From positions 3,380,001-3,444,000 of the forward strand of contig NZ_CP014263.1 of assembly GCF_001988955.1 (NCBI RefSeq): DNA of 64,000 bases, given 5' to 3'. The notes below the pieces were generated by a model. That model was not told where the DNA came from. It was given only the letters and a program-made list of their open reading frames with translations, and ran no database searches. The translations under genes were made by a program, and so were the position numbers. Positions 44,944 to 54,396 of this stretch are shown piece by piece. This stretch comes from Spirosoma montaniterrae (lineage in GTDB: Bacteria > Bacteroidota > Bacteroidia > Cytophagales > Spirosomataceae). How positions within the stretch are numbered: position 1 is the first letter of the stretch; each line of letters begins with the position of its first letter.

Positions 44944-47900
44944 GTTTCAATCCTGCTTATTAGTGGATTAGCTCTCGAATGCGATGTCGAAGCTACCCGC
45001 CGTGCTTGAAGCGGGGTTTCAATCCTGCTTATCAGTGGATTAGCTCTCGAATTTTCGGCGGCTTTGCGTTCGATGATACCCACGAAGAGCGTAGGTTTCA
45101 ATCCTGCTTATCAGTGGGTTAGCTCTCGAATATGTCCTCGGCGCACATTATTACCTCGGCGCGGCAGTGTTTCAATCCTGCTTATCAGTGGATTAGCTCT
45201 CGAATGCGCATGTCGGCCTCCGGGTTTGCCAGCAACTGGTACAGTTTCAATCCTGCTTATCAGTGGATTAGCTCTCGAATCGTCAGCAGCCCCGGCATTC
45301 GGGCCATTTCCATTCTGTTTCAATCCTGCTTATCAATGGATTAGCTCTCGAATATATGCTTATTGACTATATCCGAAATCCCGATTTAGCGTTTCAATCC
45401 TGCTTTTCAGTGGATTAGCTCTCGAATCCTGCTGGCAGTGGTGGCCGGTGGCTTAATCCTTTACGTTTCAATCCTGCTTATCAGTGGATTAGCTCTCGAA
45501 TCTGGAGCAATACCGAGAGTTTACCATCGGGCTATATGTTTCAATCCTGCTTTTCAATGGATTAGCTCTCGAATCCGGGTAGTTCCGTAATGCACACAAG
45601 CCGACAGAAAATGTTTCAATCCTGCTTTTCAATGGATTAGCTCTCGAATCAAAACCAAAGCCGGGGCCAGCATCGACGTAGACGAGTTTCAATCCTGCTT
45701 TTCAATGGATTAGCTCTCGAATCCGGCCACGTGGTTGCGCGGCAAGTACGATAACGATTAGTTTCAATCCTGCTTTTCAATGGATTAGCTCTCGAATAAC
45801 CGACCGCCGAGGGCCGGGCCTACGAGGAAAAAATGTTTCAATCCTGCTTTTGCTCTCGAATGTCGCAGGGCGTCATGGACAAACTCGCTCAGTACACGTT
45901 TCAATCCTGCTTATCAGTGGATTAGCTCTCGAATCGTCTTTGCCCGAAAAAAACACGTACAGAATACTTTCGGGTTTCAATCCTGCTTATCAGTGGATTA
46001 GCTCTCGAATCTCGATTGAGCCGCTGGTTAAGTTTGTGGAAGAGTAGTTTCAATCCTGCTTATCAGTGGATTAGCTCTCGAATGGCCTACGCCAAGAGTG
46101 CACGCAGTTCGGGCATCGAGTTTCAATCCTGCTTATCAGTGGATTAGCTCTCGAATCTGATTCGGGATACCAACGAAAGCCACGGCGGTACGGGGTTTCA
46201 ATCCTGCTTATCAGTGGATTAGCTCTCGAATAACCGGAACAGCTTCGTGCAGGTTGAAGCCCATGAGTTTCAATCCTACTTTTCAATGGATTAGCTCTCG
46301 AATATATACATTTGTGTCAACAAGCCGGGAAACATTCGAGGTTTCAATCCTACTTTTCAATGGATTAGCTCTCGAATAAGTCCAGCAGGGCCAACAGATC
46401 CACGCGCTGCTCATGTTTCAATCCTACTTTTCAATGGATTAGCTCTCGAATCTTCCAGATCGTGGGGAGCCTCTTTGGTGTCTACTTGTTTCAATCCTAC
46501 TTTTCAATGGATTAGCTCTCGAATCGTGTTTGCCGGTTCTTTGTACGTAGGGGCTTCACCGGTTTCAATCCTGCTTTTCAATGGATTAGCTCTCGAATTG
46601 GCGGCATCACCAATTGGCGCAGCGGGTAACAGGGGTTTCAATCCTGCTTTTCAATGGATTAGCTCTCGAATTTGTTCCGTCACCCTTCGCGCCCCACAAC
46701 TGTACGCGTTTCAATCCTGCTTTTCAATGGATTAGCTCTCGAATTTTTTTTCAGGAAAGCATGTCGTCTTCCTGTTGCACGTTTCAATCCTGCTTTTCAA
46801 TGGATTAGCTCTCGAATCGCGCAGGCGGCAATGGAGCGGGCCACCGCTCCGGTGTTTCAATCCTGCTTTTCAATGGATTAGCTCTCGAATCTACACCGAA
46901 CGCTTCGTAATAGTCGCATACTCGAAAGTTTCAATCCTGCTTTTCAATGGATTAGCTCTCGAATTACCTGCGCTATGTGGTGGCCGGTGATCTGGGTAAA
47001 GGTTTCAATCCTGCTTTTCAATGGATTAGCTCTCGAATGGGCAATTACGTTACTACCTTCATCGAAGCCTAACCAGTTTCAATCCTGCTTTTCAATGGAT
47101 TAGCTCTCGAATTGATCGTAGATGTGATTCGGGTTACAGTTGCCATCGAGTTTCAATCCTGCTTTTCAATGGATTAGCTCTCGAATCAGGTGGTCAAACC
47201 CTCAATTTTTTCTTGGAGTTCTGAGTTTCAATCCTGCTTTTCAATGGATTAGCTCTCGAATTAAACTCCCGAAATTCTTCGCTCATTTGGCGCAAGATGT
47301 TTCAATCCTGCTTTTCAATGGATTAGCTCTCGAATCCGGCGTATTGCGCTGAATCCTATCAGCCAAAACCTGTGTTTCAATCCTGCTTTTCAATGGATTA
47401 GCTCTCGAATAGGTGAAAAAAGGTACATTACAGGGTACGAGTGGGGGTTTCAATCCTGCTTTTCAATGGATTAGCTCTCGAATCAAATAGTGTTGGCAGA
47501 TGTTGGCAGGCTGCCGAATGTTTCAATCCTGCTTTTCAATGGATTAGCTCTCGAATCTGGTTGAGAGGTGGTTTACCCACAAATCCGCATACGGTTTCAA
47601 TCCTGCTTTTCAATGGATTAGCTCTCGAATAACAACGACTCAACCATTTGCTTAGACACTTTCATGTGTTTCAATCCTGCTTTTCAATGGATTAGCTCTC
47701 GAATCTGGCCCCCGTCGTCAGCTTTGAGCCGGGGGGCGAAAGTTTCAATCCTGCTTTTCAATGGATTAGCTCTCGAATTCCGTTGTGGACGACGCCATGC
47801 CGGGACTACTCGGACGGTTTCAATCCTGCTTTTCAATGGATTAGCTCTCGAATCGTAGGCCAGATTGTACGCCAGTCCCGTTAACGGTATGTTTCAATCC

Positions 47901-49101
47901 TGCTTTTCAATGGATTAGCTCTCGAATAAGATTGGGTTCCGTTCGACATTGTGTCGAACGACGGTTTCAATCCTGCTTTTCAATGGATTAGCTCTCGAAT
48001 TTTCTTCCTTTCGCCATAAGCTAAGTAACTTTTTAAGTTTCAATCCTGCTTTTCAATGGATTAGCTCTCGAATGTTGGAGCGGTTAGTTTACGTATGCGG
48101 ATTTGTGGGGTTTCAATCCTGCTTTTCAATGGATTAGCTCTCGAATACGCTCAAGACCCGCCCCCTGATGGACGATCAGGGGTTTCAATCCTGCTTTTCA
48201 ATGGATTAGCTCTCGAATAAGCGCGTCGTCTACAGCCGTTAGGCTGACCGTGTGTTTCAATCCTGCTTTTCAATGGATTAGCTCTCGAATCGATGGCCGC
48301 TATTGGGGTAAGCAGCTACAATACATAGTTTCAATCCTGCTTTTCAATGGATTAGCTCTCGAATTTATTGCAGGAATGTGCCTCGTCATTATCTTATTAG
48401 AGTTTCAATCCTGCTTTTCAATGGATTAGCTCTCGAATGTCGTTTACCAGGGCAATGTACTCTGTCAGGTACTCGTTTCAATCCTGCTTTTCAATGGATT
48501 AGCTCTCGAATTTTCTTGTTGTCACCACATATCAGCCCAATGGCGAAAGTTTCAATCCTGCTTTTCAATGGATTAGCTCTCGAATCCAACTGAAGCGATA
48601 CGGCCATGCGTTGATGCCTCGGTTTCAATCCTGCTTTTCAATGGATTAGCTCTCGAATCAATCCAGTGGCACAGGTAGCAGGTCGCGCTTTTCGGGTTTC
48701 AATCCTGCTTTTCAATGGATTAGCTCTCGAATATGACTCGGTTTTTCAGGTCTCTGATTTGCATGGCTTGGTTTCAATCCTGCTTTTCAATGGATTAGCT
48801 CTCGAATTGGTGATTTAGTAATCTCAATCCCGTAGTGTTCACTGTTTCAATCCTGCTTTTCAATGGATTAGCTCTCGAATACCGTCTGACAGGTTGCCAA
48901 CGAGCGCGGCTTAGATGGGTTTCAATCCTGCTTTTCAATGGATTAGCTCTCGAATCCCAATTCAGGGATACCTGGGTGCAACTCTGCCAAGTTTCAATCC
49001 TGCTTTTCAATGGATTAGCTCTCGAATTCAGAACGTGTAATTTAGCCGTATGTCCAAACGAACAGTTTCAATCCTGCTTTTCAATGGATTAGCTCTCGAA
49101 T
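44944..49101 (-). CRISPR. CRISPR array, 57 repeats and 56 spacers, type I-B
   Basis: Repeats are 37 bp, on the plus strand starting GTTTCAATCCTGCTTTTCAA and ending TAGCTCTCGAAT; spacers are 35-39 bp, with one of 42 (45053-45094). The expressed strand is the minus strand, since there the repeat ends in GGATTGAAAC, giving the ATTGAAAC handle of type I-B crRNA. The leader is at the right end, next to cas4, so the newest spacers are near 49.1 kb. Repeat alleles occur in blocks (see findings). One repeat (45835-45861) is only 27 bp, missing CAATGGATTA. Repeat 3 (45095) has one stem mismatch. A 5-bp stem AATCC/GGATT is predicted in the crRNA, with the variable bases in its 11-nt loop. Confidence 0.98.
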
Positions 49102-49300
49102 GCGTCGGGAGTCGTAACTCGCTCATTCACAGAAAGTAGAGTATCTTTCTGCTTTACTTCTTTTCGCCAAAAATCATTTGTCAAAGAACGTAATTCCTCC
49201 ATAATCTTACCGTTTTCCGAAAACATAACTAACAAACCTTCAGCACGTTACGCAGCATTTTCAGTACCCCTAAAATACATTGCCGAACGGACATGCCCAA
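49102..49300 (-). promoter_or_regulatory. CRISPR leader
   Basis: 199 bp between cas4 and the newest repeat, with AT-rich stretches (for example 49134-49230). It should hold the promoter for the pre-crRNA and the signals for spacer insertion. No exact TAnnTTTG element was found. On the minus strand a TTTGACAAATGATTTTT stretch could be part of a promoter. Confidence 0.75.
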
Positions 49301-49888
49301 TCACTTGATGCAAACATTCCGGTATGTGCAAGTTACACATCGCGCTTTAGCTTTTGTAGCTTTCGGAAAGAAGTTACGGTCAATAATCGAAAAAATAGCT
49401 TCTGCCGCCCGCCTGACGTCTGCTTTGTTCTCGTCGGTGATTGGCACCTCCACAACCCGATTATTGCTGCGCGTGTAGACCAGAAAGCCCCGGTCAACGC
49501 GCCGGTCGAAGTTATCCTCAATTAACCACGCATAACAATAGAGTTGAGTTTGATACGTACTGAAAATCTTGTCTTTGTACTCAGCAAACTTATAATCGAG
49601 CGGAGCCATCGACTCATCACCAAACGCCAATACCTCATCGACGACACCCCGCAAAAAGGCATTCGTCAGATACTGATCGACGAGTTTTTCGACAACCGGC
49701 GCACCCGGTCGGCCTAAACGTCGGCGTAAGTAGTCTTTGTTGCGTTCCAGCCGCTCATCATGCAGGTGACGCCCCCGCATCACTTTGTAATTTTTATCTT
49801 CGTACTGCGGAATACCCAGTACATACTCGAAATACGTAAAACGCGGACAAAACAAGTACTCGATAATATGCGATGGTGTCAGAGTCAT
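49301..49888 (-). CDS. cas4: CRISPR adaptation nuclease Cas4
   Basis: A 195-residue RecB-like nuclease with an iron-sulfur cluster. Cys14 (LFCPRF) and Cys184, Cys187, Cys193 (ARCVTCTYRNVC) are the four cluster ligands; Asp84 (GVVDEV), Asp98 and Lys100 (PLDYKF) and Gln115 (QLYCYAWL) are the nuclease residues. Cas4 trims prespacers and selects those with a correct PAM. The start at 49888 excludes an upstream extension that would translate the intergenic repeat as TPGPSPLGEG. It is the last gene of the operon, next to the leader. Confidence 0.95.
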   Translation of the reverse strand: MTLTPSHIIEYLFCPRFTYFEYVLGIPQYEDKNYKVMRGRHLHDERLERNKDYLRRRLGRPGAPVVEKLVDQYLTNAFLRGVVDEVLAFGDESMAPLDYKFAEYKDKIFSTYQTQLYCYAWLIEDNFDRRVDRGFLVYTRSNNRVVEVPITDENKADVRRAAEAIFSIIDRNFFPKATKAKARCVTCTYRNVCIK

Positions 49889-49892
49889 AGTC

Positions 49893-49933
49893 TTGCTCCC
49901 CTCTCCCAACGGAGAGGGGCCGGGGGTGAGGTT
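49893..49933. repeat. Single-arm copy of the CCCTCACCCCCGG repeat in the cas operon
   Basis: CTCCCCTCTCCC and GAGAGGGGCCGGGGGTGAGG form a short hairpin. It is related to the two-arm element at 23360-23457. It fills the cas2-cas4 junction and touches the last two bases of cas2. Confidence 0.8.
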
Positions 49934-50222
49934 AAAAAAACAAGGCTCGAATTTCATCCGTCACGAGCTTTCGGTCGAAGGCTTGCCCCAGCAGAACCGT
50001 TTGCTGTAACTCGCTCCGGCTCATCGGAAAAATATACACCTTATCGGTCTCCTCGTTGATAAGTTCTTCCAATTGCAATTGCAGCGTGTCTTTCTGGTTT
50101 TGCGTCAGCGTACCCAGAAAACACGAAAACTGCACCCGATACAGCCCCGCCTGTTGGCATCGTTTAGCCGCTTTGGAGCGAGCCTTATCGTTCACGATAT
50201 CATATAAAACCCAGATAGTCAT
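49932..50222 (-). CDS. cas2: CRISPR adaptation protein Cas2
   Basis: A 96-residue Cas2. WVLYDIVNDKARSKAAKRC has the conserved Asp8 after strand one, and YRVQFSCFLGTLTQNQ the second ferredoxin-fold signature; TDKVYIFPMSRSEL is strand four. It forms the central dimer of the Cas1-Cas2 integrase. Its start overlaps the cas1 stop by 4 bp (ATGA). Confidence 0.96.
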   Translation of the reverse strand: MTIWVLYDIVNDKARSKAAKRCQQAGLYRVQFSCFLGTLTQNQKDTLQLQLEELINEETDKVYIFPMSRSELQQTVLLGQAFDRKLVTDEIRALFF

Positions 50223-51295
50223 AACATTGTCAGTTCGGGCATACCGCCCGTTTTTCCGATAAGCTCATTGGCAAATTGATGCGCATCGAGTTGAATACAA
50301 TGGCTGCGAACCAAATTACGGCCTCGGTATCGAATGGGGTCGTTGTCCATAAATTCGTTGAACGCATTTACCAGCAACGGTTTACCTTCGGCATTCAGCG
50401 AGACGCCCGGCGTGGATTCGCCCGGCGTGGATTCGCCTGCTTTTGCCCCTCCGTTACGGCCACCCGACACCGCATCGACATGGCTTTTGTTGACTTTTTT
50501 AGCCGAGAACAACCGAAATACTACCTCATCGGCCCAGCCGCGATATGGCTCTATAAAATCGTATACCATACTTAACTGATTATAGTCGTCGCGGTGCAGA
50601 AATCCCACATACGGATCAAGTCCGGCCAGCATCAGTGTTTTCTCCACTTTGCCATACAGCATCCCATACGCATAATTCAGAAACGCATTAAATGCATCGT
50701 GTGCCGGTCGGCTGCTACGCCCGTTAAACTGATAATCAGCGGGTAACACATAACTGAGCGTCTCAAAATAAAGTCGCCCGGCGGTGCCTTCCAGCCCCCG
50801 CAGCGTATCGGCCACGTCGGCCACCCGCGCCCCGTCGAGCGTAGAGATCGAAACAGACAGTGCGTCGAGCCGTGCCAGTTTGTCGTCTAAGTAAGCTGAG
50901 TGCTGAAGCCGGTGCTTTTTCAGACTACGGATAAACCCCGCCTGATTGTCGAGTTTAGCCAATAACCAGGTTCGCACCCAGCGCAGTCCCTCGGCCCCCA
51001 GACTCACTTCTAATTGTCGCTTTCGGATTTTGGTAGTGCTGCCCAATTTGGCGTGCCACACCCGCCCCATCGGATCGCCGTCGCGTTCGAGAAACACAAT
51101 ATCGACGTTATGACGCATGGCTAGCTTCACGGCATCGGTACTGAGGCTCGTGCCAGTCGCCAGCAGGATATGCGTCACCTTCTCTGCCGAGTAAGTCGCG
51201 CTCAGCACCCGCCCGTCGTCGCCTTTGCGCCGAACGTCGAACATGCTGTCTTTCACGTGCAGATACGTGCCGTAGGTTGTGATGTGGAGTTGCAT
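50219..51295 (-). CDS. cas1: CRISPR integrase Cas1
   Basis: A 358-residue Cas1. Glu169 (LRGLEGTAGRLYF), His234 (AGLDPYVGFLH) and Asp246 (MVYDFIEPYR) are the metal ligands of the active site, and NAFLNYAYGMLYGKVE is the helical core. About residues 275-305 form a Gly/Ser/Pro-rich insert with a duplicated GESTP unit, encoded by a 15-bp tandem repeat; most Cas1 proteins have a short loop here. The ATG at 51295 is chosen because it starts the usual MQLHITTYGTYLHV. It works with Cas2 and Cas4 to add spacers at the leader end. Confidence 0.96.
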   Translation of the reverse strand: MQLHITTYGTYLHVKDSMFDVRRKGDDGRVLSATYSAEKVTHILLATGTSLSTDAVKLAMRHNVDIVFLERDGDPMGRVWHAKLGSTTKIRKRQLEVSLGAEGLRWVRTWLLAKLDNQAGFIRSLKKHRLQHSAYLDDKLARLDALSVSISTLDGARVADVADTLRGLEGTAGRLYFETLSYVLPADYQFNGRSSRPAHDAFNAFLNYAYGMLYGKVEKTLMLAGLDPYVGFLHRDDYNQLSMVYDFIEPYRGWADEVVFRLFSAKKVNKSHVDAVSGGRNGGAKAGESTPGESTPGVSLNAEGKPLLVNAFNEFMDNDPIRYRGRNLVRSHCIQLDAHQFANELIGKTGGMPELTML

Positions 51296-51299
51296 TTTT

Positions 51300-51380
51300 G
51301 ATAGTGATGAGTGATAAACGATGAGTGATGAGTATGTTGCGTCAGCCCACTTATCACTCATCGTTCATCACTCATCACTA
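51300..51380. repeat. Heptamer-repeat hairpin element (copy 5), between cas6 and cas1
   Basis: Heptamers TGATGAG, TGATAAA, CGATGAG on the left; CTCATCG, TCATCACTCATCA on the right. The loop TTGCGTCAGCCC is shared with copy 4. The last codons of cas6 (MSDER and stop) are encoded by its right arm. Confidence 0.8.
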
Positions 51381-52092
51381 CCCCAAACCCCCGCGACACG
51401 GCTTTACCCAGCCCCAGGCCATTGGGCAGCAGCACATTGGCCGTGAAGCCGCCCGAAAACGCCACCATTGTCTGGTTTTTAAACTGCGTCTGTCGTTCCT
51501 GCACCCGCAAACGCACCATCACGCGCTCGTGCGGTTCGAGCCACAATCCAAACTCGCGGAACGTCGCCAGAATCTGACTTGTCAGTACGCGCTTTAGCTG
51601 CGCCTGTTGTTCGGCTTCGGTGTAGTGCCGGTAATCGCGGTAGTTGGTTTGGTTGAGGGCCATCCAGAGCGTTTCAAAGCGATAATCAACAAGGTCGTCT
51701 GTCATACCAAGCGTAGCCTGCTCGTGCCGGATGTGCTTACTGAGCACGGGGAAGGTTTCAGCCGGTCGGGATGCCGCATCACCCTCGCTACGGGCAATGT
51801 TGATCTCCCGCATTTGCAAAAACAGTTGTGCCAGCAATCCGGCTCCCTCGCCCGCCCCCACGAGCGTAGGTACGTGATTAAGCACCTTGTATTGCACGAG
51901 CGGGTAGGCATATCGGTATTTCACGCCCGCGTTCCCATCGGCATCGTCGGCTTCGAGGTGGTTATGCAGCAGGGGCGAATGTTCGCGGAACAACTCGCCG
52001 AAATACCCCCGCAGCTTATGCGCGTCCCGCGTTCGGAGCGCAATTTCAGGGAAGGTAATGGTGGTGAGAGGGATTTGGGTGGTGGTTGGCAT
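51358..52092 (-). CDS. cas6: crRNA-processing endonuclease Cas6 (Cas6b type)
   Basis: A 244-residue Cas6 of the Bacteroidetes type. HKLRGYFGELFREHSPLLHNH and YRYAYPLVQYKVL form the first ferredoxin-like fold, and the Gly-rich loop GLGKAVSRGFG (residues 227-237) near the C-terminus is the Cas6 signature for repeat binding. A His such as H43 or H45 in LLHNH is a candidate catalytic residue. It cuts the pre-crRNA to leave the ATTGAAAC handle. The C-terminus is taken over by a hairpin repeat. Confidence 0.9.
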   Translation of the reverse strand: MPTTTQIPLTTITFPEIALRTRDAHKLRGYFGELFREHSPLLHNHLEADDADGNAGVKYRYAYPLVQYKVLNHVPTLVGAGEGAGLLAQLFLQMREINIARSEGDAASRPAETFPVLSKHIRHEQATLGMTDDLVDYRFETLWMALNQTNYRDYRHYTEAEQQAQLKRVLTSQILATFREFGLWLEPHERVMVRLRVQERQTQFKNQTMVAFSGGFTANVLLPNGLGLGKAVSRGFGVVMSDER

Positions 52093-52100
52093 GGCGGGGG

Positions 52101-54392
52101 TTAGTGGTGGTGAGTAGTTCCGGCGTGATTCTCCTTCGCCTTGTATCGCAAGCCTTTTTCAAAGCTATAATCACAATCAAAATATTGAAACCAGCTATGT
52201 TTCATGTCTTTCTCTTTTCGGCCTGATTTGAAGCGATGGTTGCGTATTGCTACTTCATGCTTACTCTTTTCTAAAATGCTGGCATTTGCTAACTCAATTT
52301 GATAACAATTGGGAATCACATTAACTGTATCCAACCCTTCGCGGGTAAAAACCTGCTCCAAATCACCACTAAAATCATACAGATAAGCGCAGTGCTTTTT
52401 TAAAAGGCGTTCATACTTTGTCAACGCGTCAATATATTGCTTATCAGCTTCTACGTTCCATCCATCATAAACTACCTCAACCAAGTCAAGCAAATCCTGC
52501 TCTGATAAATCAGTTCCCTTGCGTTTTTCGAGTTCATCAAAAGTTTTTTTCAGAATACCTTGGGGTTCGTCATAGACGTGCTTTTCTGTCGTTTCGGAAT
52601 GCGGAAAGATCACTACTTTTCCCAATGTTTCACTGCGTTTACGGTTAATTCGGCCTGCTCGTTGGATAATGGCATCAATCGGTGCATTTTCAGTGTAGAG
52701 TGATTGATAGTCAATATCAAGCGATACCTCTACGACCTGCGTAGCTATTAATAAAAAACCTTGATTCGGTGCCTTTTCCTCATTCTCCAGAATTAGTCTT
52801 TCCTTCTCAGTACGATGCTTCACAATAAAGCGGGAATGATAGCACATCCTGTTTTTGACGCTTGCATACTGGTCATAGAGCCGAATAGCTTCATCAACCG
52901 TATTAACTACAATCAGCACTTTCTTTCCTTCTCTCAAATCTGCTTCAACATTTGGCCTGAGTTGGTCAATTGTCTTTTCAGTCGTATAGAATGTGTTTCG
53001 CTTTTTATCCAACAATTGCTGATCACGTAAAATTTTATCATCACCAATACCTAACTCACGGGCCAATAATACCTGTAATTTTTGGGGCATTGTAGCTGTC
53101 ATGACGTAAAACTGAGTCTGAAAATTAGCGCGTAGATACCGAATAGTGGCGACGATAAGGCCCAGGGTGTACGGTGCGTAGGCGTGTATTTCATCCAGAA
53201 TCACCCGCGCCCGAAACAGATGAAATGTCTTCATCTCCCACCAGCCGAGGTTGAATCCCTGCGTAAGCATTTGGTCAACAGTTGCAACAGTCACGGCTTT
53301 GAAAAAAGCCGACTCACGCAGGTAATTTAGGTTTTCATAATTCTCATCGAGGTCAAGCCGAAACAGTTTGGCCGATGAGTGGACAACCGCCGTAAATCGT
53401 TCAGGCTTTTTATCGGCTGTGTAGCCAAAGAAGCTATCTAAACGTTTGAACAAAGCATTGGCTGTGACCCGCGTAGGGAGTAGATAAACAATCTTCTCGT
53501 AACCCTCTCGCTGAGTAGCCCACAGCAAAGCAGCTTCAGTTTTACCACTACCCGTAGGCGCAATTGCCAGAACATTACCCGATAGTTGCCCGCTCCTTTC
53601 CTGAAATTCCCGAAACCCTGAGAACGTACCCCCTGCTTTTGCAACCCGTTCGACTATTTTTTGCCGGATCAACTCAACATCGTAAGCCAGTGTAGTTTCC
53701 AGCTTCCGATGACCCGAAGCGGTCCAGTCGGCAATCATTAGAAGGGCTTTTTGCAACAGGTACGTTTTACGATAAACATAGTTGCGCTTTTCCTCTAAAT
53801 CAGCCAGCGTTGACTGAACTACATGGTCTTTCAACATAAGCAATGAACTCGCTGGCTTGTCCTCTATAAATTGCCAAGTTGTCTCAATGTCGTTTAGAAA
53901 AGCCCCTTTCTCAGAATAATACATACCAAGCCGCTGACTTGCGTAGGCAAAAAAAGCATCAGCATCGCTCGGTCTTATTTTCCATTGTTTATCAGCGTCC
54001 TTACAAAATAAATCAAGGGTAAAATCTTTGTGATGGGTAAAAACCGCAAAGACTTGTGCTGGATTTGGCTGTATATCTTGCCGGGAACGTGCTTTCAGCA
54101 TGGTGTGAGCAGCCAATAATACGCCAGATAAAAACTCGTGGCGCATTGGCTCATAACCATTTTCCGAAATAGATTCGCCCAATTCTTTGCGAAGCATATT
54201 CTGAAAATTCAGCGATGCTTTGCCGAAGTCATGGAACAAGGCGGCAATGAAAGCGTCGAACCAAAACGATTCATCTTCTTCTAACACAGCAGCGTAGCGC
54301 GTATGCAACTCCTGCCACGCTCCTAATACCAAATCCGTGTGCGTTGACAGCGATTCGCGGTCTTTCGTCTTGGCTAACAAATGGTCAATCAT
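52101..54392 (-). CDS. cas3: CRISPR helicase-nuclease Cas3
   Basis: A 763-residue Cas3 with HD nuclease and helicase in one chain. HD: STHTDLV (His18), LFHDFGKAS (His54, Asp55), and HEFLSGVLLAAH. Helicase: Walker A PTGSGKT at 279-285, Walker B VILDEIHAY with Asp400, SAT-like MTATMPQKLQ, and motif VI IQRAGRINRKRS. It degrades target DNA recruited by Cascade. The ATG at 54392 starts MIDHLLAKTKD. It is 4 bp after cas5. Confidence 0.96.
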   Translation of the reverse strand: MIDHLLAKTKDRESLSTHTDLVLGAWQELHTRYAAVLEEDESFWFDAFIAALFHDFGKASLNFQNMLRKELGESISENGYEPMRHEFLSGVLLAAHTMLKARSRQDIQPNPAQVFAVFTHHKDFTLDLFCKDADKQWKIRPSDADAFFAYASQRLGMYYSEKGAFLNDIETTWQFIEDKPASSLLMLKDHVVQSTLADLEEKRNYVYRKTYLLQKALLMIADWTASGHRKLETTLAYDVELIRQKIVERVAKAGGTFSGFREFQERSGQLSGNVLAIAPTGSGKTEAALLWATQREGYEKIVYLLPTRVTANALFKRLDSFFGYTADKKPERFTAVVHSSAKLFRLDLDENYENLNYLRESAFFKAVTVATVDQMLTQGFNLGWWEMKTFHLFRARVILDEIHAYAPYTLGLIVATIRYLRANFQTQFYVMTATMPQKLQVLLARELGIGDDKILRDQQLLDKKRNTFYTTEKTIDQLRPNVEADLREGKKVLIVVNTVDEAIRLYDQYASVKNRMCYHSRFIVKHRTEKERLILENEEKAPNQGFLLIATQVVEVSLDIDYQSLYTENAPIDAIIQRAGRINRKRSETLGKVVIFPHSETTEKHVYDEPQGILKKTFDELEKRKGTDLSEQDLLDLVEVVYDGWNVEADKQYIDALTKYERLLKKHCAYLYDFSGDLEQVFTREGLDTVNVIPNCYQIELANASILEKSKHEVAIRNHRFKSGRKEKDMKHSWFQYFDCDYSFEKGLRYKAKENHAGTTHHH

Positions 54393-54396
54393 AGTA

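Noticed and set aside
45064..49092. Many short frames with repeated FNPAFQWISSRI or ILLFNGLALE peptides
   Set aside because: They are translations of the CRISPR repeats and spacers, not genes.
44944..49101. Self-targeting spacers
   Set aside because: Reading by eye gave no spacer matching genes of this window; a proper search against the whole genome was not possible.
49089..49226. 45-codon frame on the minus strand in the leader (MFSENGKIMEELRS...)
   Set aside because: It stops inside the first repeat and overlaps the leader; no family seen. Chance frame is the simpler view, though the peptide looks fairly protein-like.
49889..49957. N-terminal extension of Cas4 with TPGPSPLGEG
   Set aside because: It is a reading of the intergenic repeat; Cas4 starts at 49888.
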